DNA from: Candidatus Poribacteria bacterium
GTDB lineage: Bacteria; Poribacteria; DTPJ01; WJIO01
Assembly: GCA_014730235.1 (NCBI GenBank)
Contig: WJIO01000443.1
Span: 1-12,598, forward strand
Length of the DNA: 12,598 bases
Direction: 5' to 3'
Below are positions 7,150-12,598 of this stretch, one piece after another (positions within the stretch are counted from its first letter, which is position 1; each line of letters starts with the position of its first letter). The notes under the pieces are model-generated. The model was not told the origin of the DNA. It was given only the letters and a program-made list of their open reading frames with translations, and did no database searches. A program made the translations under genes and the position numbers.

Positions 7150-8907
7150 ATGCTAAAGGGAGTAGCCGCATCACCAGGTGTAGCCATAGGTAAAGCCTTC
7201 CTGTTTTATCATGAAGATGTGGATTTACCACACTACACCATTGATGAATCAAAAATAGATGCCGAAATAGCCAGATTCCAGGATGCCATGAAACAAACCA
7301 GGCGTGAGTTACTGGATATACAAAAAAAGAGTGAAGAGGAAATGACAGAAGTTCACGCCAGAATCTTCCAGGCTCATATATTGCTTCTGGAAGACCCTAT
7401 GTTTGTTGATGAAATTCCTATTGAAATAGAAAAATCCAGGAAAAACGCCGAATATATAGTAAAAAAAGTAACTGATGATCTTGTGGATCAACTATCAAAG
7501 CTCCAAGATGAATACCTGAGCGGCAGAACTATAGATATTCATGATGTAGCAAGACGTATAATCCATAATCTACTGGAAAAAGAACGTCTGGATTTATCCA
7601 CCCTCAGCGAAGAGGTTATAATCATAGCTCAGGATTTATCCCCGGCAGATACAGCTCTTATGAAAAAAGAGTATGTTTTGGGATTTGCCACAAATTTCGG
7701 AAGCAGAACATCCCACACCGCAATTATGGCCCGGGCTTTGGAAATCCCGGCAGTAGTAGGATTGGGAACTATTACCTCCGAAGTCAAAAACGGTGATCTT
7801 GTGATAATTGATGGCAGCAGCGGGGAAGTTCTGGTCAATCCAGAAGAATCAATAATTCAATCTTACATATCAAAGCAGGAAAGGTTTCTGGAATTTGAGC
7901 GCAGTCTTGATGTACTCAGAGATTTACCCGCTGTTACCATAGACAATCATAGTATTGACCTGGCCGGAAACATAGAAATACCCGAGGAAATAGATTCAGT
8001 ATTACATCACGGAGCCAATGGCATTGGCCTATACAGAACGGAATTTATATATATAAGACAAAAAGAGGGTATACCATCAGAAGAAGAACAATACCAGCTT
8101 TACAAAGATTCAGCAGAAAAAATGGCTCCCAACCCGGTTATCATAAGAACCCTTGATCTGGGCGGAGATAAATTTGCATCCCAGCTCCAGTTATCCGATG
8201 ATGTTGACTCCATGCTAGGTCTCAGGGGTATAAGGCTATGCCTTCAGCGTCCGGATATATTTTTACCTCAGCTAAGAGCAATACTCCGGGCCAGCGCTCA
8301 TGGAAATATTAAAATTATGTTTCCCATGGTTTCCGGCATAGAAGAATTCAGACAGGCAAAGGCCCTCCTGGATCAGGCAAAAAAGGACCTTGATCAAAAG
8401 GAAATACCTTACAAACAAGATATTGAAATAGGCCTGATGATCGAAGTGCCGGCTGCAGCTATGACATCTGACATACTCGCCAGAGAAGCGGATTTTTTCA
8501 GCATAGGCACAAACGACCTGATACAGTATTCCTTGGCTATACATCGGGGGAATCAAGGTATAACTCACCTTTATGAACCCCTGCATCCGGCAGTTCTGCG
8601 ACTCATAAGATATACAATTGACGCCGCCCATAATGCCGGTATCTGGATTGGTATGTGTGGAGAAATGGCGGGGGATCCTGTAATGGTTCCCATACTATTG
8701 GGAATGGGTCTGGATGAATTAAGCATGAGTCCAACGGCTGTACCAGAAGTCAAAAAGCTTATAAGATCATTAACCTTGAAAGAAGCCCAAGAAATGACCC
8801 AAAAAGCCTTTAGTCTTTCAACCCCCTGGGAGATCGAAAGTTATGTATACGGCGAAACCATGAAGAAATTCCCGGAACTGCTGACATGGATCAGCCTAAG
8901 GGCTTAA
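7150..8907 (+). CDS. ptsI: PTS Enzyme I (phosphoenolpyruvate-protein phosphotransferase)
   Basis: This 585-residue enzyme transfers phosphate from phosphoenolpyruvate to HPr and is full length. The N-terminal domain opens with GVAASPGVAIGKAFLF and contains the HPr-binding helices (about 30-145). The phospho-histidine is His189 in GSRTSHTAIMARALEIPAVVG, at the same number as in E. coli. The C-terminal TIM barrel (about 260-570) has GIGLYRTEFIY, LDLGGDK, MLGLRGIR, MIEVPAAA, SIGTNDLIQY and the catalytic Cys503 in GMCGEMAGDP. One oddity is LAIHRGNQ at 462-469, where the family usually has Asp instead of His465. Start is ATG 7150 with a weak ribosome site. The isomerase gene begins 19 bases after the stop. 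Confidence 0.97.
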   Translation: MLKGVAASPGVAIGKAFLFYHEDVDLPHYTIDESKIDAEIARFQDAMKQTRRELLDIQKKSEEEMTEVHARIFQAHILLLEDPMFVDEIPIEIEKSRKNAEYIVKKVTDDLVDQLSKLQDEYLSGRTIDIHDVARRIIHNLLEKERLDLSTLSEEVIIIAQDLSPADTALMKKEYVLGFATNFGSRTSHTAIMARALEIPAVVGLGTITSEVKNGDLVIIDGSSGEVLVNPEESIIQSYISKQERFLEFERSLDVLRDLPAVTIDNHSIDLAGNIEIPEEIDSVLHHGANGIGLYRTEFIYIRQKEGIPSEEEQYQLYKDSAEKMAPNPVIIRTLDLGGDKFASQLQLSDDVDSMLGLRGIRLCLQRPDIFLPQLRAILRASAHGNIKIMFPMVSGIEEFRQAKALLDQAKKDLDQKEIPYKQDIEIGLMIEVPAAAMTSDILAREADFFSIGTNDLIQYSLAIHRGNQGITHLYEPLHPAVLRLIRYTIDAAHNAGIWIGMCGEMAGDPVMVPILLGMGLDELSMSPTAVPEVKKLIRSLTLKEAQEMTQKAFSLSTPWEIESYVYGETMKKFPELLTWISLRA

Positions 8908-8926
8908 GCACTTGGAGAAGAGAAAA

Positions 8927-9985
8927 ATGAAAATTCTGGATAATATAGATAAGATGAAAGATAAATCAAATATGCGGCAAATACTGCTGGATTTTGACCA
9001 GCAGTGTCTAAAAGCCAGTAAACTTATAGAGAATATTAAAATTCCTCCAGAATACAAAGATGTTGATAATATAGTAACTTCCGGTATGGGTGGATCAGCT
9101 ATTGGCGGAGACCTTATGCGGTCATTATTTGCTGATTCATGTGAAATACCTGTGGTGGTAAATCGCAATTACACAGTTCCAACTTTTGTAAATGAAAGAA
9201 CCCTTTTTATGGCTGCCAGCTATTCAGGTAATACGGAGGAAACCCTTTCAGCCTTTAAATCAGCCCAAATTCGCGGGGCAAAGTTAATATCCATGTCCAG
9301 CGGCGGTCAGTTGAAAGAATTATCAAATGAATTTAATAATCCGCATATTGAAATACCATTAAAAGGTATACAACCCCGTTGCGCCCTGGGTTATCTTTTT
9401 ATCCCTATGATGATGGCTCTGTCAAAACTGGAGTTTATACCAGAGCAAGATTCACATCTACAGGAAGCCATTGATCTTATCTCAGATACCGCGAAAAAAA
9501 TCTCACCAGAAATACCTACATCAGACAATAAAGCAAAAAAACTGGCAAAAAAAATTCATGGCAAAATGCCGGTAATATACGCATCCCAGAATAAATTTGA
9601 CATTGTTGCCATGAGATGGAAAGGTCAGTTTAACGAAAACAGCAAAGCAGTGGCATTTTATAATGCAATTCCTGAGATGAATCATAACGAAATTGTTGGC
9701 TGGGGGATTCCTGAAAAAATAACAAAGAAATCCATTGTGCTGATCCTGAAGGATAAAGACGATATGCCCCAGATCAGCAAAAGAATGGCAATTACCAGCG
9801 ATCTGATAAAAGAGACAGGCGCGAAGGTAAAAACCATTAATACCAAAGGCAATTCTCCCCTGGCAAAAGCTCTTTACCTTATATATTTGGGCGACTTTAC
9901 CAGCTTTTATCTGGCGGCTCTGAATGATGTCGACCCAACACCCATCGAGAGAATAAGTCTGTTTAAAGAAATGCTGACGAAGTGA
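8927..9985 (+). CDS. Bifunctional phosphoglucose/phosphomannose isomerase
   Basis: This 352-residue protein of the SIS superfamily belongs to the bifunctional PGI/PMI family, which interconverts glucose-6-P, mannose-6-P and fructose-6-P. Sugar-phosphate-binding motifs are GMGGSAIGGDL (53-63) and SYSGNTEET (98-106). QPRCALGYLFIP follows at 149-160. The second SIS half has GQFNENSK with Glu237 and then PEMNHNEIVGW with His253. This Glu-His spacing of 16 agrees with the catalytic pair I recall from the Pyrobaculum enzyme. The end DPTPIERISLFKEML is family-typical. A TTG start at 8912 is possible, but GGAGAAG at 8914-8920 makes a good ribosome site for the ATG at 8927, so I chose that. It is the last gene of the PTS run. 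Confidence 0.9.
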   Translation: MKILDNIDKMKDKSNMRQILLDFDQQCLKASKLIENIKIPPEYKDVDNIVTSGMGGSAIGGDLMRSLFADSCEIPVVVNRNYTVPTFVNERTLFMAASYSGNTEETLSAFKSAQIRGAKLISMSSGGQLKELSNEFNNPHIEIPLKGIQPRCALGYLFIPMMMALSKLEFIPEQDSHLQEAIDLISDTAKKISPEIPTSDNKAKKLAKKIHGKMPVIYASQNKFDIVAMRWKGQFNENSKAVAFYNAIPEMNHNEIVGWGIPEKITKKSIVLILKDKDDMPQISKRMAITSDLIKETGAKVKTINTKGNSPLAKALYLIYLGDFTSFYLAALNDVDPTPIERISLFKEMLTK

Positions 9986-9998
9986 ATATCATTTTCAA

Positions 9999-10040
9999 CT
10001 TGTAGGAATCCTATGTGCGTATGCAATACGTCCCTACAAG
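9999..10040. repeat. Nested palindrome after the isomerase gene
   Basis: An outer 8-bp stem, CTTGTAGG (9999-10006) with CCTACAAG (10033-10040), encloses an inner hairpin CGTAT-GCA-ATACG (10018-10030). On the minus strand it reads as GTAGGGACGTATTGCATACG, which resembles dispersed GTAGGG-type intergenic repeats known from many genomes. It lies 14 bases after the isomerase stop and could protect or end the upstream transcript. No T-tract follows, so I do not call an intrinsic terminator. Confidence 0.6.
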
Positions 10041-10116
10041 GATTAATGAATACTTGGTATCCACTGATTTTCTATGAATAATGAAACTTTTGTAGCAAAA
10101 ATAAACATAAATTTTT

Positions 10117-10142
10117 GTCATTCCTGCGAAGGCGGGAATCCA
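10117..10142. repeat. GTCATTCC-type palindromic repeat, copy 2
   Basis: GTCATTCCTGCGAAGGCGGG followed by AATCCA is the second copy of the palindromic repeat seen at 4288-4313. The stem is slightly degenerate (TTCCTGC against GGCGGGAA, with one G-T type pair). Its minus-strand translation gives the familiar spurious peptide WIPAFAGMT, found in countless mis-called small ORFs. Unlike copy 1, I see no long inverted or direct repeats flanking it. It lies in the gap between two gene groups. Confidence 0.8.
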
Positions 10143-10237
10143 TTTTTCCAAATAACATGTTTTCTGGTTTACTGCCTTCATAAGAATGAAGAATTCTACA
10201 ATCAAAAATATAAAATCAGTGAATACTACTTAGTTTA

Positions 10238-10285
10238 CAGGTTTTGCCATTAAGAAACCTGCTCTTTTCCGACTTTTAAAAAGAG
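10238..10285 (+). promoter_or_regulatory. Two tandem hairpins in the leader of the GH-like gene
   Basis: Hairpin one pairs CAGGTTT (10238-10244) with AAACCTG (10255-10261). Hairpin two begins at the next base and pairs CTCTTTT (10262-10268) with AAAAGAG (10279-10285). They end just before the ribosome-site region and ATG at 10301. Hairpin two is followed by purines, not T residues, so it is not a terminator. It could tune translation or mRNA stability. No known riboswitch consensus is visible, and the pairing is judged by eye only. The rest of 9986-10300 holds the two palindromes described separately; no convincing promoter or gene was seen there. Confidence 0.35.
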
Positions 10286-10300
10286 AGAAAGGGCAAGAAT

Positions 10301-11488
10301 ATGAAAAAGAGCATCTGGCAATTCGGTACTATAAGTTTTGTAATGGTATTATCAGTTTTATTTGTTCTGACGAACCATTCTTTATGTGAAGATACATTTA
10401 AACAGACGCAAATACATGAACTTCCACTTCTGCCAGAAGGACAGCATTTAAGCTACATCGAAGGCTTCAATCCTGATAATCCACCAGAACTGCGCAAAGT
10501 TATGGATGAGGCATTTCAGGAATCGCTGGATCATGGAATGAAAGTTGCCCGTATTCAAATGGATTGGCCTGATGTTGAACCTACCAAAGGCATCTACAAG
10601 AAGCAGGAACTCATTGAACGTCTGGAATTTTATCATTCAAAAGAACTGGCCATATTCCTTCTACTTTGTACGGCTGATACTGATGATCTCAACTATCCTG
10701 AGGATTTGCTTGATGAAGAAGAGGGAAAACTGGCAAATGATATGAAACCTGATCATCCAGATATAATTAAACGATATAATAAAATGCTTGATTGGGCAAT
10801 ACCAATAGCTAAAGAATACGGTGTATATTGCATTTCTGTGGGGAATGAACCAGACACTCATCAAGAAGATGACCCAACTTTCATGATGCATTTTATTAAA
10901 TTCGTAGCCGCTGTTCGGGAACATGCACATACTATCGATCCGGATATTGCAATAACCTATACAACTACATGCGATCCAGTATTGCATCCCTATAGAAAGT
11001 ATGGCAAATATATAACAGATTCTGTAGACATCCTGTGTTTTAACTTTTATGGTTTTGGTGGACGAATGGGCTTTAACCAAAAGAAAACGGAAAAGATTTT
11101 CGATGGTATGGTTAAACTGGCAAAAGGGAAACCCATGCAGATACAGGAGCTTGGTTGTTCATCCATCAATAACCCGGATACGAACTGGCTTTTTTATGAA
11201 AGCTCTGAAAGTATACAAAGCAGCTTCTTTCAATGGTTTTTTAAGAAAATGAAAACGACAGAACAAATGCGCGCTGCTTATGTATTCCAGCTTGTTGATC
11301 ATTCTCCCTTCATTGACGAATTATATTATAATGCGTTTCATGAAGAACATTTACCTGAGGGATGGACAAGAAAATTGTGTGATTGGCTAAAGGGATTAGG
11401 TCTGATTAGTTTCAAAGATGCAAAGAAGAAAGAAGCCTGGAATGAATTTCTAAAGGGATTGGAGCTAATGTATGGGGAATCGGGCTAA
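10301..11488 (+). CDS. Secreted clan GH-A-like glycoside hydrolase, family uncertain
   Basis: This 395-residue protein has a signal peptide (MKKSIWQFG, then a hydrophobic stretch to about residue 24), with likely signal peptidase I cleavage near Cys29/Glu30. The rest resembles a TIM-barrel hydrolase of clan GH-A. RIQMDWPDVEPTKGIY (84-99) matches the beta-2/3 region. SVGNEPDTH has candidate acid/base Glu183 in the NEP motif on strand 4. MQIQELGCSS has candidate nucleophile Glu283 on strand 7. DILCFNFYGFGG (243-254) is the usual strand-6 segment. By knowledge of this clan it would act on beta-glycosidic bonds with retention, probably in the periplasm. The exact family (GH5, GH53, GH42 or unclassified) and the substrate cannot be told. 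It starts a new transcription unit after a 315-bp gap and overlaps the next gene by 17 bases. Confidence 0.7.
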   Translation: MKKSIWQFGTISFVMVLSVLFVLTNHSLCEDTFKQTQIHELPLLPEGQHLSYIEGFNPDNPPELRKVMDEAFQESLDHGMKVARIQMDWPDVEPTKGIYKKQELIERLEFYHSKELAIFLLLCTADTDDLNYPEDLLDEEEGKLANDMKPDHPDIIKRYNKMLDWAIPIAKEYGVYCISVGNEPDTHQEDDPTFMMHFIKFVAAVREHAHTIDPDIAITYTTTCDPVLHPYRKYGKYITDSVDILCFNFYGFGGRMGFNQKKTEKIFDGMVKLAKGKPMQIQELGCSSINNPDTNWLFYESSESIQSSFFQWFFKKMKTTEQMRAAYVFQLVDHSPFIDELYYNAFHEEHLPEGWTRKLCDWLKGLGLISFKDAKKKEAWNEFLKGLELMYGESG

Positions 11489-12185
11489 GAATAGTGATAT
11501 AATAAGCGAATACCTGGATACATTAACCACTGTAAAAAGCTATCTGGAAGAACAGATATACCTGGGATTCTCAGAAACGCAGATAAACCGAAGCTCTCAG
11601 GATGATTCCAAAGAGCAATCGGAAAGCTCTATAGTTGTTTATAACAATATGGATGAGATCCGATCTGCTGTTGAAAGCTGCCAGCTATGTCCACTGCATA
11701 AAACCCGGACAAACGTGGTATTTGGCGATGGCAGCGAAGAAGCAAAGCTGGTATTTGTGGGAGAAGCGCCGGGAACGGATGAAGACAAACAGGGAAAACC
11801 CTTTGTAGGTAAAGCCGGACAGAAGCTAACGCAAATTATCGAGGCCATGGGATTATCCCGACCAGAGGTATATATCGCTAACGTTCTGAAATGCCGTCCA
11901 CCGAGAAACAGGAATCCAAAACCTGAAGAAATTGAAACCTGTGAACCCTATCTGATCGCCCAATTAAGGTTGATAAAACCCCGTATTATATGTGCTTTGG
12001 GTACTTTTGCCGCCCAGACTCTTTTAAGATCAGATAAACGTATATCAACACTAAGAGGACGATTTCATACATACCAGGGAATAAGGCTTATGCCCACGTA
12101 TCACCCGGCTTATCTACTACGCAATCCCAAATTCAAGCGGGATGTATGGGAAGATGTGCAAAAAATAATGGCTGAATATAGTTAA
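11472..12185 (+). CDS. Family 4 uracil-DNA glycosylase with iron-sulfur cluster
   Basis: This 237-residue enzyme removes uracil from DNA as the first step of base-excision repair. Four cysteines fit the 4Fe-4S ligands of family 4 UDG: Cys70 and Cys73 (CQLC), Cys141 (VLKCRPP) and Cys157 (ETCEP). The spacing is very close to that of the Thermus enzyme. Motif GEAPGTDEDKQGKPF (98-112) holds the uracil-binding and catalytic loop, and HPAYLLRNP (211-219) is the C-terminal motif. The first 60 residues are an extra polar extension with no recognised domain, as in other bacterial members. GGAG at 11461-11464 is well spaced before ATG 11472, which lies inside the end of the GH-like gene. This suggests translational coupling despite the unrelated functions. 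Confidence 0.95.
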   Translation: MGNRAKNSDIISEYLDTLTTVKSYLEEQIYLGFSETQINRSSQDDSKEQSESSIVVYNNMDEIRSAVESCQLCPLHKTRTNVVFGDGSEEAKLVFVGEAPGTDEDKQGKPFVGKAGQKLTQIIEAMGLSRPEVYIANVLKCRPPRNRNPKPEEIETCEPYLIAQLRLIKPRIICALGTFAAQTLLRSDKRISTLRGRFHTYQGIRLMPTYHPAYLLRNPKFKRDVWEDVQKIMAEYS

Positions 12186-12266
12186 TGTAAAGTGGATAAT
12201 CAATAGGGATAAGGTAAAATATAAATTTCCTTTATTTTTATGTAGTTGATTGACAGGAGTTAAAGG
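12186..12266. other. Gap between uracil-DNA glycosylase and PfkB kinase genes
   Basis: This is an 81-bp AT-rich gap. A weak AAGG...CCTT pairing (about 12210-12232) is followed by TATTTTTAT, which might be a poor intrinsic terminator, but the stem is only about four pairs. The AGGAG at 12255-12259 is the ribosome site of the following gene. I see no clear promoter. Confidence 0.3.
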
Positions 12267-12598
12267 TTGGAAGATAAGAGATTTATATGTAAAGAAGACA
12301 CGCCAGAATTCCTTGCCATTGGGCATTTTACCCATGATGTAACGGAACATGGACTTATTCTTGGCGGTGCGGCGGCATATTCAAGCCTGGCTGCGTTGAA
12401 ACTGGGTATAGAAACAGCAATAGTAACATCCGTCGGAACGGATTTTCTTCATTACGAACGATTTAAAGATATATCAGTAACCCTTGTAGACAGCAATTAT
12501 AAAGAAACAACGACATACCTGAATATTTATAATGAGGGAAAAAGAACACAGTTTATTAAAGGTATATCAGCGACGATAAATCCAGAGCATGTACCCAC
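12267..12598 (+). CDS. PfkB-family carbohydrate kinase, N-terminal part (3' end outside window)
   Basis: About 110 residues are visible and the frame runs off the window. The segment EFLAIGHFTHDV followed by LILGGAAAYSSLAALKLGIE and then IVTSVGTDF is the N-terminal half of a ribokinase/PfkB sugar kinase, including the GG-A-YSS-A motif of the sugar-binding site. The ATP-binding C-terminal DTxGAGD motif lies outside the window, so the substrate cannot be judged. The start is TTG at 12267: an in-frame TAA at 12261-12263 blocks anything further upstream, AGGAG lies eight bases before it, and no in-frame ATG follows within the first part. It is on the same strand as the uracil-DNA glycosylase gene, 81 bases downstream. 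Confidence 0.85.
   Translation, partial: MEDKRFICKEDTPEFLAIGHFTHDVTEHGLILGGAAAYSSLAALKLGIETAIVTSVGTDFLHYERFKDISVTLVDSNYKETTTYLNIYNEGKRTQFIKGISATINPEHVP

Noticed and set aside
8272-8631. 119-residue minus-strand ORF opposite ptsI
   Set aside because: It lies wholly inside a clearly conserved Enzyme I barrel and matches no recognisable family.
8912-8926. TTG start at 8912 for the isomerase
   Set aside because: It would sit on the ribosome site itself. The GGAG at 8914-8917 is correctly spaced for the ATG at 8927, which gives the usual N-terminus.
10011-10205. 64-residue minus-strand ORF containing WIPAFAGMT
   Set aside because: It is the translation of the GTCATTCC palindromic repeat, a well-known source of false small proteins. 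It has no other coding support.
10040-10240. Sigma-54 (-24/-12) promoter upstream of the hydrolase gene
   Set aside because: GG...GC pairs such as CTGGTTTACTGCC have the wrong spacing (6 instead of 10 bases between the GG and GC elements).

Overview
The window is AT-rich chromosomal DNA from a Gram-negative (diderm) bacterium. The evidence is an lptC-lptA-lptB lipopolysaccharide-export cluster joined to rpoN, a long-form hpf, ptsN and hprK. Having HprK, a long HPF and a bifunctional PGI/PMI together argues against a gammaproteobacterium and suits Desulfobacterota or a neighbouring deep lineage (PVC or FCB groups). The sequence alone does not settle the taxon.

Layout. Positions 1-9985 form one + strand run with short gaps or overlaps: the 3' end of an unrecognised gene (1-230); lptC, lptA and lptB (227-2022), each overlapping the next; rpoN (2086-3603); hpf (3648-4214); ptsN (4378-4827); hprK (4850-5827); mannose-class PTS EIIA (5881-6285) and EIIB (6301-6792); HPr (6833-7114); Enzyme I (7150-8907); and a bifunctional phosphoglucose/phosphomannose isomerase (8927-9985). 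The only large gap in the run, hpf to ptsN, is filled by a short MITE-like element with 19-bp inverted ends and a 6-bp target duplication. A 315-bp intergenic stretch follows (9986-10300), holding two dispersed-type palindromes and two leader hairpins. Then come a secreted clan GH-A-like hydrolase (10301-11488), an overlapping family 4 uracil-DNA glycosylase (11472-12185), and the 5' part of a PfkB-family sugar kinase (12267 to the window end).

How the genes fit together. LptC, LptA and LptB supply the periplasmic and ATPase parts of the Lpt bridge that carries LPS to the outer membrane. RpoN is sigma-54. HPF hibernates ribosomes. PtsN, HprK, HPr, EI, EIIA-Man and EIIB-Man form a phosphorelay with all phospho-acceptor histidines present but no EIIC or EIID permease in the window. 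It may therefore be mainly regulatory, or may serve a permease encoded elsewhere. The isomerase links mannose-6-P, fructose-6-P and glucose-6-P and fits a sugar-phosphate sensing role for the cluster.

I see no clearly new multi-gene system. The most unusual items are the nested MITE-like element between hpf and ptsN, the permease-less PTS with HprK, and the uncharacterised secreted GH-A-like protein coupled to a DNA-repair gene. There is no tRNA, rRNA, CRISPR array, transposase or phage gene in the window.
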